Source: Rhyzopertha dominica
Taxonomy: Eukaryota > Arthropoda > Insecta > Coleoptera > Bostrichidae
Length of the DNA: 64,000 bases
Assembly (NCBI GenBank): GCA_025024175.1
Contig: QCXZ01000064.1
Location: 42,863,325-42,927,324, forward strand
Reading direction: 5' to 3'
Below the pieces are notes generated by a model that worked only from the letters and a program-made list of their open reading frames with translations, was not told where the DNA came from and ran no database searches. Below, piece by piece: positions 45,760 through 57,600 of the stretch (its first letter is position 1; every line of letters starts with the position of its first letter). The position numbers and the translations under genes were made by a program.

Positions 45760-47487
45760 CACAGTGGTTGGAAAATAAGAAAAGCTGGCCAAAATATGAA
45801 GGTGTTTTTGGAATTCTATAAATTTTAGTATAGCTCTATTTTTTACCTTGCTGATTACGACACTGAATTCAATATATCCAAAATTCAAAATGACGTCTCT
45901 AATATGGCGGACACGTTCACGAAAATACATTAAATTTTTCTAAAGGCTAATATTTAGGAGTTTTTCATGTTATTGGATACCAAACGAATTCAAAATTTTA
46001 AAATTTAAAATGGCAAACAAATTTTAGTAAAAGTCGATGAACCCTATTGAAACTTGGTATTTAGAAGCTCTTGAGGTCGTTAATTACGAAAAATCAATGA
46101 CAAATCTAATTTGGCAGACAAATTTAGGAAAAAGCCATTCAATCAAAATTTTCAATCCAGTATAGTCATGCTAGGTTTTTAAGGTCAAGGGTGCAAAACA
46201 AACTCCAGAATCGTAGACTTCAATGGCTTATTTAGTAAAATACACTGTTTTTCAAAACATTGATTTTATTTTCAACAAATTTAATTTCCAGTATTCCTTA
46301 TATATATATAAAAATTCTTGAAAAAATACGCTACTTACTAGAAATAATATAATAATATTAGTAATGTAATTTTAGTCACTATCCGAGGAATCCGTGCTAA
46401 CACAGTTAATGTTACTTTTATTGGAGTCACCAATCTTATGATACAAGTCAGATATTGGAGCTTTGACTTCAACCAGCAATTCTAACGCTTTGTGGGCAAA
46501 AGCCTTCATTTTTCTTTGATCAAGTTTTCGTATACTAGTAATTTTGGGATCTGATGTAATCAAAAGTCTGTTAAAAACATCTTCCATATTTTTTGTATGA
46601 TTACATTTCTGTGCAAAATTCTCGCGAAACTTTTTTACCAAAGATTTGTTGCCATATTGGTTTCGCCATTTTCAATTTAGAAAATCTGAATTCAGTATTG
46701 TAATCACTGACGTCAACGTCAAAATCTCCTAAATACAGAGCTTCAAAACAATTCAACGACATTTAACAAAATTTGTGAGCCATATTGGATTCGCCATTTT
46801 GAATTTTGAAAATCTGAATTCGGTATCGAAATCAGCTACATCAAAAAGGTAAGTATACTAAATATTATGGAATTACAAAAATACGATACTTTGGCCAGCT
46901 TTTGCAATTTTCGAACTACTGCTCCTCACACGATGATAATGACGGACACGGACGATAGGCCTGTGCAATACATCCGCAACTATGCGCAGCTGCATTTTTT
47001 GCATATTTGTAGTACAATGTATTTTGGATAATAGGTACGTTTTTATTAGGCAGAATACTACAGAATAATTAACATCTGCCAAATGTTAAACCAATTGAGT
47101 AAAGTTTTATTTATATAGTTTTCCTCAAAGTTATTGTATATTTATGGAAATTTGCCAATGAGATAAAACGTTCTGAGATGCAAAATTAAATTATACNAAC
47201 CTCCACTGGTAGCAATCATTTTATTGCAGCGTAAATCGACCAATAAAAGGTTTTTTTCACTTATTTACTGAGACACACTATATCATTCATTTGAGCATAA
47301 AATGTAGAACAATAAAGTGCAATCTTCACACTGACTGGTGACGAAACTATTAGGTACTGAACGCCCTCTGGCATCTGTTAACAAATACAGAGGATCCCAC
47401 TGTAGCAACTGCAATAGTTTAAATTACATAAATAAAAAGAAAATCTTCCTGATTTTGGCCAGCTTTTAGGATTTTCCGACCACTGTG
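45760..47487. mobile_element. Transib-type element (non-autonomous)
   Basis: The left end CACAGTGGTTGGAAAATAAG and the right end, CACAGTGGTCGGAAAATCCT on the other strand, are followed by a shared AAAAGCTGGCCAAAAT. That is a 36-bp inverted repeat with about four mismatches. The exact 5-bp duplication CGCCG flanks it (45755-45759 and 47488-47492), fitting the Transib target preference CGNCG. The first seven bases equal the RAG recombination-signal heptamer CACAGTG, a known Transib resemblance. No RAG1-like transposase is visible. The interior has degenerate repeats of an AAAATGGCG-type word and a third decayed end at 46885-46925. Confidence 0.75.
46372..46641 (-). pseudogene. Unrecognised 89-residue frame inside the Transib element
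   Basis: The frame is charged and helical-looking, with RKLDQRKMKAFAHKALELLV near the centre and a Ser/Asp-rich C-terminus, NCVSTDSSDSD, before the stop. It starts at a non-ATG codon, so it may be the last exon of a longer protein. I do not recognise the family. It could be the end of a captured or transposon gene, or chance. Confidence 0.35.
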
Positions 47488-48164
47488 CGCCGTCTACAAT
47501 TAATTCAAAATTACCTAATTTTCAGCTTACCTTGCATTATCGCGAAAACTAACAAAAAAATATATTCTTATTAAAAGTTAGCCGCATCCTTTTAGGTGCC
47601 ATTTGTGGCAAATTCATATTTTTTTATTTACCGATAAAGGTAGTATAAAATTAAATGTAAAAGATTACATTTTTCTGGGAGACGCGCCTGGCTGCCGACT
47701 CGCGTGTCCGCGTCGTCCATCTCTACTATTTTCGCAGCTTCGTCCTTCGTCCAGTAATGCAGCGATAGATCAAAATACAATAATTAGGAATTCTATCTAA
47801 TTAATCCTATTTCAGTTTTCATATTGACAAACATGTTTGAAAGTATATTAGAAATCCTCACTAACCTATAAAAGAGAAATTAAACTAATAACTAGGCATG
47901 TAGTTAATTAAACATCTAATACGTTTTATTATACATCAATTCTGCACGCAAATCATGATAAAATAAATTAATATTTTTACAAAATTGCACAATTTACTTA
48001 TCGGAATCGCAATTTGTTCTTGAGCTGTAGTATTCCTGAGTCTTAAGACATCTCTATATAAAACGGAATGTCCTCAAGAATGTAATTTTTTAACCATTAT
48101 TTTAGGTCTAGATTCTTGGTGTACGAAAATTCTGAGTGCTACGAATTTAAGGCAACGGTTGTAA

Positions 48165-49060
48165 ATTGACAAATGCTCTTATAGCTAAAGGATCTTCAGC
48201 AGTCCCCTCATTAGATGCAAGCAAACCAATTATCCAGTACAATATATCTGGTATGTGTTTTTTGTAGCCTTTTGCATCTAAGTTCCTGTCACTTAAAATA
48301 CAGATGGTATTTTATCAATTTCGCATCTTATATTTGCACATATTTTATGGATAACGGGGATTTCCGAGCCACCTATAAACATGAATTAATAATAGAGGTA
48401 AGCGCAAGAATATAGCTTTTTGCATTTTACTATACCATATATACCCAACAGTAAGCAAATGACTAAGATGACTATGCGTATTATTTTTCAATAAAATGTG
48501 TGCCGACTTTTTGTTATTTAATGAAATTATTATTTCCTTAGCAATTCACTTTACATTCTAAGCAGTTAAAATCCATAGTTAATTAGTTTACCTGTAAATA
48601 CTGGCTGATAGCTAGATGACGTTGCAGCCTCTATGAAGTTATGAATTGTTTCGGATTTTTCAAGTGGAGGAATTACAACCGAGGACACTTTAGCTTTTTC
48701 AGTTCCCACGCAATTTCTACCCGAGTTCCAAAATGTTTTCAATGTTCTTTTGCGAAGTATCCCAATGTAGCAAACTTTATGCCAAACGACTCTTGACAAC
48801 TAGCCACCTTTGCCATCACAAATTGTCTTTTGTATGTTTACGTCTACATGCTTGTTAATAGACTCACGAAGTTTAGTACTTTTTGTAAAAGTAAAAAAGG
48901 GTTCTCCGGTTGCTGCTGTTACTGAAGCTTCAATTTCTTTATATAAAATGCAACGCGGTCCTGGATCTGTTATAAATTTTACTAATGGCTATATTCCACT
49001 CTCGGAACTAATGCTTGTGCTTTCCATTTCAGAGCAAACAATTTTCTACATAGTAAAAAG
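48165..49060 (-). pseudogene. Broken unrecognised gene fragment, possibly two exons
   Basis: From 49060 leftward one frame is open apart from two stops. Its pieces include ITDPGPRCILYKEIEASVTA, NIQKTICDGKGG and VSSVVIPPLEKSETIHNFIE. It ends near 48590 at TACAG|GTAAAC, a donor-like site. A second segment near 48330-48170 contains SDRNLDAKGYKKHIPDILYW and GLLASNEGTAEDPLAIRAF. The composition looks like real protein, but I do not recognise a domain. Its position inside inverted repeats suggests transposon cargo. Confidence 0.4.
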
Positions 49061-49091
49061 TATAAAGAAATGTAAGGTAAGAATCGGACAG

Positions 49092-49265
49092 ATATATAGC
49101 TGTCGCTTTAAAATACTGACAGTAAGTTATTAGTCTGAGGTTTCGATTACACCTGTAATCTTTGTGAAAGACGAAGAACCTCAAAATTCGTCTGACACAA
49201 GATCAAACAAATTCCGAGAAAATATTTTCTTATATTACGGACGCTGAAAGCATTCACCGTCGTAT
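49092..49265. repeat. Family A repeat, copy 2 (partial)
   Basis: Shares GGTTTCGATTACACCTGTAA and GGACGCTGAAAGCATTCACC with copies 1 and 3. Most of the right arm is deleted, so it no longer folds back fully. Confidence 0.65.
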
Positions 49266-49835
49266 ATAAAAAAATGTGTTAATCAGAAAAATGTTATCTC
49301 GAAAAAAACTACGATGAAAATGCGTAAGAAATAGACATTTACGCACTGTGATATTAACGCAGAATAAGACGGAGCTACGGAGAAAGTAGAGATAGTAGAT
49401 GCGGCCTTGCGCGCCGGACGCGAGTAGGCAGCGAGTCCCGTCTGCCAGAAAAATATAATCTTTTACATTTAATGCTATATTACCTTTAAGGATATAGCAA
49501 AAAATATGAATCCAGCACAAAAATGACCTAAAAGGACGCAGCTAACTTTTAATAAGAATAACTTTTTTTTAAGTTAAGCATTAGATTTCAAGATAATGCA
49601 AGGTAAACAGTAAATTAGAGAATTTTTGGTGTATTTTTATGATACTATATACGCATATAAAGCGCATACCTATTTTAGTAAAATTTCCTCGCATAATCCA
49701 AGTTCTAGTTATTAATTACTAAAATAACGAAAGACCTTATTGATGTGTACAAAATACTTTCTAAACCAATAAAGTGCAAGTTTCTCAATAAAACTTAATT
49801 CATCATCATNAATGAGAATTTACATAAACTCTAAG

Positions 49836-50050
49836 TATTACAAAAATAGTTTAGGTATGACACATTCATATTTGACTTTTTATTCAAAATCCAAGTGCTA
49901 TTGAGTTTTATGAATAGTGTCTGAGTGTATATAAACACTCACTAGCTACCTATATTTTGAGATCACATGCATAATTTATGAAACTCAATAGCATTTAGAT
50001 TTTGAACAAAATGCCAATAGGAAATTATCAAAAACTATTTTTGTGATATA
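49836..50050. repeat. Imperfect foldback repeat, about 215 bp
   Basis: The outer arms TATTACAAAAATAGTTT (49836 onward) and its near complement ending at 50050, plus inner arms containing GTGCTATTGAGTTTTATGAA and its near complement, form an extended hairpin. No coding frame. A MITE-like unit. Confidence 0.55.
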
Positions 50051-50262
50051 TAGAGGTTTACCTTTTATTAGGGAACTTACACTTTACTAGTTTATAAAGA
50101 ATTATGTACACATAGCAACCAGGCCTTTCGTTATTCAGTAATGTAACACGTAGGTTAGTACGCGTTATTAAAGAAATTTTGAGGGGGATCACACGCGGTG
50201 AAATGACAACACATACACAACTTCTAAGCAAATAAACCTGGATCACTTTTATATAAAAAATA

Positions 50263-50520
50263 ATAAGATAATATATTTTCAGAAAGATCACTGTCTCTTG
50301 AAAACACTGACAAAAAATTATAAGTCTGACGTTTCGATTACACCTGTAATCTTTGTCAAAGACGAAGAACCTCAAAATTTGCCTGACACAAGTTCAAACA
50401 AAATTTTGTGTAATCGAAACGTCAGACTTATAATTTTTTGTCAGTGTTTTCAAGAGACAGCGATCTTTCCGAAAATATACTATCTTATATTATGGACGCT
50501 GAAAGCATTCACCTACGTAT
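50263..50520. repeat. Family A foldback repeat, copy 3
   Basis: Arms at about 50263-50380 and 50400-50488 are near complements. They carry CTGACGTTTCGATTACACC at left and GTGTAATCGAAACGTCAG at right, then GGACGCTGAAAGCATTCACC. Closely related to copies at 6266 and 49092. Confidence 0.7.
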
Positions 50521-50707
50521 ACATATATATAAAAAAAATATTTTCAATAGTTGTGGAGTTATGGAAGAAATACGTTCACTCGCCGTTATTTTTCTTGTAA
50601 TTTGCAGATTTTCAGAACTTAGCTTCTACGGATTTACCTACAATGGCAATGTCTTCCTAAGTCCTCCTTTATTCCTTCTCTTTCTTAATTCGATACTGCT
50701 GCTGAAT

Positions 50708-51480
50708 AAAAACCGCTGCAAATTGAATCAACACTTCCACATCCAATTGTCAAATGACATTTACGTTTTTATTTCTTATATGTACTATACGATTGGTAAT
50801 CAGGTTTTGAGCATTTTTTCTCTCTACACATTCTTTCTTAGACAAACAGTCTTCGTGATAGCAAAAATATATAAATTTTTAAAATTGGTTTTTTCCAAAC
50901 AATTCGAAAATTATTAACTTAACAAAAAAATTACAACAGTGCTTTCTGATCAGAAATTTGATTTTCTATATAATACCAAAATTTAAAAAAAATCCTATGA
51001 GCATGTTCCAAAATAGGTTTTTTGGGAATATTTCGAAAATGTCAAAATTTTTGATAAATTTTCTACGACACTTTTTGTGAGAAATTTTATTTCCTATCTG
51101 ACGATATTTTCATTTTTTGAATATATTAAATATATTCGGAGATATTTAGGAAAAACCGTTTTCTTTAAGTGACGCTTTTTTGCTAATATCTTCAAACAGT
51201 TTGCTGCACCGAAAATTTATAAGAACGAATAATACTCGCAGTTATACTACTAATCACACACTAAAACGAAAAAAAAATTTGCAAAAAGGGTAGTTCCTCC
51301 CCAATTTCGCCCCCTTCCTGATACCCTACTTACCCCACAAACAGTAGGTCGCTTTGGGTAGTTGAGGTTTATACACAGACAAGAAATTTGTTTTTGCGTT
51401 TTCGACCATTTTAAAGCGAATGAGCAAATAAAAATTTTTGAAAATTTTTTTCGCGGTACAATACTTCCCATCTGTTGGAT
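50708..51480. repeat. Family B repeat, copy 3 (internally deleted)
   Basis: Starts AAAAACCGCTGCAAATTGAA as in copies 1 and 2 and ends at a TTCCCATCTGTTGGAT block, without the terminal TGTGGAAGTAAT. It is about 80 bp shorter than the 853-bp copies because of an internal deletion near 51365. Confidence 0.7.
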
Positions 51481-51567
51481 ACTCGCTATATAGTAGAATA
51501 CGAAAAAGTGTCAAAAATATATTTGTAGAGGACATCTCTTCGCTCAAAAACGGTTTTAGAATAAAAC

Positions 51568-51604
<37 letters not shown>

Positions 51605-52110
51605 TCTTTATTTTTCCAACAGATTTACACCCAATTATATATACAATATAACGCAGTAACATAATAACATAAAATAATTATGTAATGCAAGCAATAAGAT
51701 TAGCAAAAATAAACAAATGCATTCTTAATTCAGGGTTATACTTTTTATTTAGTTTGTTGCGATATTATAATTATTTTTATATTTTTTATAACATCAAATT
51801 TTGAAGATAAAGTTTTATTTACAATATTTGTACATTAGTGTTTATGTCCTCCTAGCCTCATGTTCCTTATGCGCACTTGGGCTAAAATAAGCCGTCCCTG
51901 TACTTACCTGCACGTTAATATTGACATAGGGGTAGATAAATGTACAGAAATGTCTCTTTGAGAAATTAAGCATTATTACATAATTCATGTTAGAAAAGTA
52001 GGGTAACAGCAAGGATAACTACACGTTACCTGTAACTAAGTGTATGCAATGTGTTGCAATCGAACCTGAGATGTCAGCACTTATAGCAAACAGTTGATTA
52101 TCGCCCAGCG
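51568..52110 (-). repeat. Possible LINE 3' end with (ATT)n tail
   Basis: The (AAT)n run at 51568-51602 is followed on the plus strand by AAAATCTTTATTTTTCC. On the minus strand this is an AATAAAGATTTT signal leading into (ATT)n, the usual 3' end of many insect LINEs. The upstream body to about 52110 has no open frame, so only a 3' UTR would remain. Confidence 0.45.
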
Positions 52111-52116
52111 GTAACC

Positions 52117-52163
52117 ATGGCAACAGCAGNTTCACCGAGTGCCGCCTGCTTCCAAACCGACCA
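52117..52163 (+). other. Speculative first coding exon of a neighbouring gene
   Basis: ATG at 52117 has a good context (TAACCATGGC), opens 15 codons with one ambiguous base, and ends at CCA|GTGAGT, a strong donor. The surrounding 52110-52330 is less AT-rich and contains a second donor-like GTAAGT near 52290. No acceptor or protein match could be followed, because the provirus begins 600 bp downstream. Confidence 0.2.
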
Positions 52164-52763
52164 GTGAGTGATCACCGTGCGTCGTACCGTCGTGTTCTTG
52201 CCGCACAGTTTGTGTACTCTACGAACCTCAAAGGTATTTTTAAAATCGTTCCGTGTTTACGCCGACATCTCATATGGAATACAGGATCTTGCCGTAAGTA
52301 ATATTTATCGTACGGTTTCAGCAACGTTGCACCTTTCAGTTGGTCTGAAATTTGCTACCGGCACCGCAGAAATTCCTGTTTTTGCAGGCCATAAATAAAC
52401 CACTCATTAAGAATTGGCTTTACCGAGCCACTTCGATCATTTTTAGCGCTCACGCCGAATTTGAATTAATCCCGATTCACGCACGTAGAACTTTTGCTTA
52501 TGTTGTCGTTATCGTTTCGTTCTCAGTTTTATTCTATATTCAATTGAATGCAATTTTTATTAATGTCCTAAGTTGTCCCATATGGTCAACACAACAAGTT
52601 TATTAATTAATAAAACAATATCCCACGAGGTACAAGATTTTGCCGAGCAAGAAATTTGCGAACTAATGGCGCATAGTTTCATAATTTTTGCCTTTGATTT
52701 TTTCTGTCTTTCGTGTTCATAAACTAGCTGACATAATCATATTGTTACTCATGCTAAATATAT

Positions 52764-53029
52764 AGTTAAATCTTCCAACACTTCAAACCCGTTTTTAAAA
52801 AGATTTATTTAAATGCAATATTACAAACTAATTATTTTAGCCACAACGAATAATCGATAAAGGGCTTGTTACTACTATCAACTACAATGCTAATCTAATG
52901 TCTAACTCTAACTAACTGCCCGTGCGATGTTNGTCNCGGGTGTTGCACGTTCAAAACGCCAAGTCGGCAAGACTTGGAGGACGGTGACATCTTATCTTTT
53001 TCAATGTCACGGGAATGCATCTCCTAACT
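52764..53029 (-). repeat. 3' LTR of the provirus
   Basis: 266 bp, identical to the other LTR where bases are called; it has two Ns near 52932-52936. The env stop codon lies within its first 23 bp in element orientation. Adjacent to it is a polypurine tract, AACGGGGGAGG on the minus strand. Confidence 0.95.
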
Positions 53030-54609
53030 CCTCCCCCGTTTTGGTGTGAACGTCCGCGTTCACATTGGATTTTTGGGAAGTTTTGACGAAAATGATCTTC
53101 CTTGGCTTGCACAGCAGGTCCTGTAGTCTCGCTCGAAATTTGAGGGCTAGCACAGAAACAATTATTAAAATTAAAACAATTACAACGGTTAAAGTATAAT
53201 GCGTGAATTGCATTAGAGGTTCCAAGTGAATTGGATGGTTCTGGAGTTCTTCAGCTTCCCGAAGTAGATCGGTTGGATTTTCCAAGTGCCGTAGTAATAG
53301 TCCTGATTGTCGGTGATAATTTAGGGACAGTTTCGAGATGTTATAGGTAGATATCTCGAAAAGCGGCATGGTGTTGTCAAAAGTTGAAGTACCGATAATT
53401 ATTCGGCAACGGGAGCTCAGAATATTTGTTCCTTTCAAAATCCTCTTGTTTATTTGCCCATGGCAGTCTTCTAAAACTTCACTAAATTCCTTAGAGATCG
53501 TCAGAAGCTCCCTGTTCTTCAATAAGTGCGAGATTTGGTAGTCGTTGGTAATTTTGGTGGTGGTACAACCTTCGGTTTCTTGAAGTGTGCAATTTTCATA
53601 AGACGGTTCTTGTAAACATATTGCAAAAGGTTCCACGGCCTGACAATCTTCATCGGTCCAGTAATTAATGTTATTGATCTTGACTAGAAACCTTTTGGGT
53701 GGTATTATTGCAATATCTTGGTGATTGGGCAATGGATAAATTTGGGAATAGTTTGCGAGAGTGGGCTTCAGTATTGGTATTTTAAGGAGAAAAGTTATTG
53801 CCTGATTGGTTCCGATTACTACTAGTCTTGTCATTTGTAGAATTTTAAACAAATGTACGTTATCGAACGGTAATAATTGCTGATCGGCATAAATTTTGGT
53901 CAGATATTTATGGATTTCAATTAATTCGTTTGCTGTCATTAGTTCTAAATTTGGTGTGTCTGTCCAGGACATACTTATAGTTCTTTCAATCATTTGAAGC
54001 TTGCTTAATAAAATTTCGGATTGGTAAATTTCGTTTTGTAGTATGATACGAATTTCTTCCGCTTCACGTACGCTATTTAAATAGTTTTCTGTGTTTTGAA
54101 TGTTTTGGGTTAAAATTTTGAAATCTTCGTCATACCTTTTGGTCAAATGGTTTGCTAGCGAGGTCAACTTGTTAATTCGTATTAATTCGGAATTTTGGTT
54201 TTTATAAAGGTGATCTAAATTTTCATTAATGTTTTTCAAGTCGTCCTCATCGAGGTTGCCTGTTATGAATTTAATAGCTTTACCCAGAATGTTAACCAGT
54301 GCTCTCATAGTTCTGTAATTGAATTTATTTATAAGATTGCTAATTTGAGTGATTTTGTTTAGTAATTGCTGATGTAAATTATTAGTCAATTTATCGATAG
54401 TGCTTCTTCTTCCTAACATTTGTGCGTTATTGACCAAAAGTGCGAAATTTTGCTCTATGTTTGTAACATTTAGATAAAATAAAAAGTTGTGATAGTGGTC
54501 CAGGACCTTTACCTGGTTTAAAGGTTCCTCGAAATATCCATTGCTCTTAATTGTTTTGACCTGAAGGGCCTGGAACGGCGGGATCTGAATGATCCACAAT
54601 ATCGGGAGT
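53007..54609 (-). CDS. env: Errantivirus-type envelope protein (env), main exon
   Basis: The open frame gives 530 codons from the first track codon (TTG at 54599) to the stop at 53007. There is no ATG at its front; instead an acceptor, TTCTTTACAG, ends at 54610. A leader exon ending at 59548 with a GTAAGT donor would supply ATG 59562-59564 in the same frame and give a hydrophobic N-terminus. RTMR near residues 96-99 could be a furin-type cleavage site, followed by a hydrophobic ALVNILGKAIKFITG stretch like the fusion region of baculovirus-F/errantivirus envelopes. A C-terminal membrane span (TVVIVLILIIVSVLAL, about residues 470-486) precedes a short basic tail. It overlaps the pol end by 53 bp. 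No internal stops. Confidence 0.85.
53030..53041 (-). promoter_or_regulatory. Polypurine tract
   Basis: On the minus strand the bases immediately before the 3' LTR read AACGGGGGAGG, the expected priming site for plus-strand DNA synthesis. Confidence 0.8.
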
Positions 54610-57600
54610 CTGTAAAGAAGATGTGTGTCTTAGTCTTTTTATTTTGCTAGCATGTGCTGTAGTTTGGTTTTGTTTTTGCGTTACGCCTATGAGTTTACTT
54701 TGATTTTGGTCGTTAACAAGTATCTTTTCGTATGGAGGGTCTACTTTACGGGGTCTATTTCTTTTTAAATAGATTTCTTTATTAATTAAATCAGGGGGAT
54801 CACTTCGATTTTCGTTCCTTTTGTCCAAAGTATGCTGCGCTTTTTCTTTATTTTTCAAATAAACTTGGTCGTAGAAAGGTAAAATTTCTCGTTTTCGCTT
54901 TTCATTATACTGTTCGTAAACTGTCATACTTATGTCGAACTCGGGTAATTTTTCGTACGGACCGTAAAGTAAATTAAAGGGTGAGAACCCTGTCGATGAG
55001 TGTATGGATTGATTGTAAATAACTACAGCGGATATCATTAAATTACATGGTTGTTCATTAGGGTTTTTAAGTTTTAGGACTCTTAATTTTTCTATAATCG
55101 TGGAATGAAAACGTTCAATAGGCGAATTAGAATTTGGGTTGTTAACTGTCGTGAAATGAAGCTCAATTTTGTGCAATTTACAAAATTCTTTAAATGTGTT
55201 ATTTTGGAATTCTTTTCCTTCGTCGCAAACTATCTTTTGTGGTACGTTATGGTGAGATATGTAGTGCCTTAATTTATTAAGAACTGTTAAGGCAGTGCCG
55301 TCCTTAATTAAATATGCTTGTCCGTAACGCGAGAACAGATCTATTATGGTAAGAAATTTTGACTTTGAGAAAGAAAATGTGTCGATGTGGACTACTTCGA
55401 AGGGTCTTTTAGCTAAAAGGGGACCTGAAAGTTTTAAGTTGTAAGGGTGTCTCTCGTATTTTGCCTGTAAGCAGATGTCACATAAATTAATTATATCCGT
55501 AATGGTTTGTTTCATATTCGTCCAGTAATATTTCTGTTTTAGGTGATTGTAGGTTTCGTTTATTCCATTATGAGTGCGTTCATGATATTCAGTTACGATT
55601 TCTTTTTGATTTTCAGAATTTGTTACGTCTTTACAGCAATTGTTACTTATAAAAATCTTAATAGAATAATTAAACAGTTTCTTACACAATTTAGCGAAAT
55701 GAGCTCTTAGTGAGCTATCAGTAAAATAGATACAGTACGACTGATCTGGTTTAAAAATTTCTTTCATCAATTTTGTAAAATCTTCGTCTTGCGCGTTAAT
55801 TCTGATAGTTATATTATAATTATTTTTATTAAAGGGTTTTGTGTATTTACAGAGATATTGCTCACCTGGGCGTATTATGATTCTATTGGGAAAGACGTTT
55901 ATAGGTTGTTCTGTAATAGGTAGAATTTTCCCGCCGTCCTCATCTACTGAGTGTGCGGTTCCTAAGCTTTCAGATTCATTGAATATTAAATTTTCCAAAC
56001 TGTTTAATGCATTATCGTCAAGAGGCGGTACTTCGTTTAATTCCGCTAATTGAGAATTAACGATTTGTTCAATTTCGTCTTCTGTGATACTGGGTACTTC
56101 TGCGATATTAGCAATCATGGATTCGGTGTCGTCGGAGTCGTTATTATTGATTTCTATTCTCGAAAGGGCATCCGCTACTTTGTTTTCTTTACCTTTAGTG
56201 TGAATTATTTGAAAGTCATACTCGTCCAATTTTAATTTCCATCGAATGAGGCGTGAATTTGGTTCCTTTATTTTATAAAGCCAGACAAGAGGATTATGAT
56301 CGGTCTCGATAATAAAATGTTGTCCAAATAAATATGGCCGGAAATGTTTTGTCGAATCGAGTATTGCCAGCAGTTCCTTCTCTATTGTGGAGTAATTCCG
56401 TTCCGCCGAATTCAAAGTGCGCGAGTAATATGCTATGGGCCTATTTGACTGAGATAAAACTCCAGCTATTGCAATATCGGAAGCATCAGTTGTTAATTTG
56501 AATTGTTTATTGAAGTCAGGATAAGCCAAAATAGGTGCGTTTATTAAAAGTTCCTTGCATTGTTCGAAAGCCGAAATATAATCTTGATCATTAATATTGA
56601 TTTTTGCTCCCTTTTTCAAGCATTTTGTGAGAGGTGAGACTATTTTCGCGAAGTTCGAAATAAATCTACGGTAATAACCTATCAGTCCCAAAAACGATTT
56701 GATTTCTTTCGTAGATTTAGGAATTGGAAATTTTTCTATCGCCTCGATTTTTGAGGGATTCGGCTTTATGCCGTCGGGCGTTATGACATGGCCTAAAAAC
56801 GCGACGTCTTTTCGAAGAAACTCGGACTTATCGAGTTGGACCTTTAAATTAAATTTTCTCATTTTCTCAAAAATTAATTTTAAGTGGATCAGATGCTCTT
56901 GGAGTGATTTTGAAAATATTACAATGTCGTCCATGTAGACGAAACAGAATTTATGTAAATATTCGCGGAGGACATTGTCCATTACACGCTGAAATGTGCT
57001 AGGTGAATTTCTCAAACCGAATGGCATCCTAACATACTCGTAATGCCCGCTATTTACCGAAAATGCTGTTTTTTCTACCGAATTGGGGTGCATCTCGATT
57101 TGATGGAATCCCTGGGCAAGATCGAGGGTTGTAAAGTAAGAACACTTTCCTAGGTTGTCTAAGATCTCGTCGATGCGGGGCAAGGGGTATTTATCAGTAA
57201 CAGTCTTTTCGTTCAATTTCCGAAAGTCAACGACCATCCTAAATTTCTTTTTACCGGACGCGTCAGTCTTTTTCGGTACAATCCAGACGGGCGCGCTATA
57301 TGGCGAAATCGATGGACGGATGATTTTATTGTCTAATAATTTTTCGATTTGATTTTGAATTTCTAATTTCATGGTATGTGGGTGTCGAAAAGATTTTACA
57401 TAGACAGGTTCTTCATCTGTTGTCCTAATTTCGTGTTTTACAGCGTTGCTAAAAGTTAAGTCGCTACTCTCATTATAAAATATATCCTTAAATTGCATGC
57501 AAAGCTTTATAATTTTGTTTTGTTCTTCCTTGTTTAGATGGGAAATCCTAAGGTGATCCAAAAGTTTAAAATTTTGACAATTTCGAGGCGGATTTGCAAC

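Larger units (their letters stand above)
47516..49607. repeat. Large inverted-repeat structure with about 250-bp arms
   Basis: The left arm at about 47520-47762 and right arm at about 49352-49607 are inverted copies, roughly 80% alike by eye. Both contain TTCTTATTAAAAGTTAGC and AATGTAAAAGATTA, followed by a GC-richer block. The intervening 1.6 kb contains broken coding-like frames on the minus strand (48165-49060) and a family A copy (49092-49265). It may be a foldback transposon or two inverted solo repeats. Confidence 0.6.

Noticed and set aside
50438..50917. 159-residue plus-strand frame
   Set aside because: It runs through a family A arm, unrelated sequence and the start of family B. It is an accidental frame across repeats.
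51568..51602. AAT repeat as a candidate CRISPR-like or satellite array
   Set aside because: A simple trinucleotide microsatellite at a probable LINE 3' end; no spacers.
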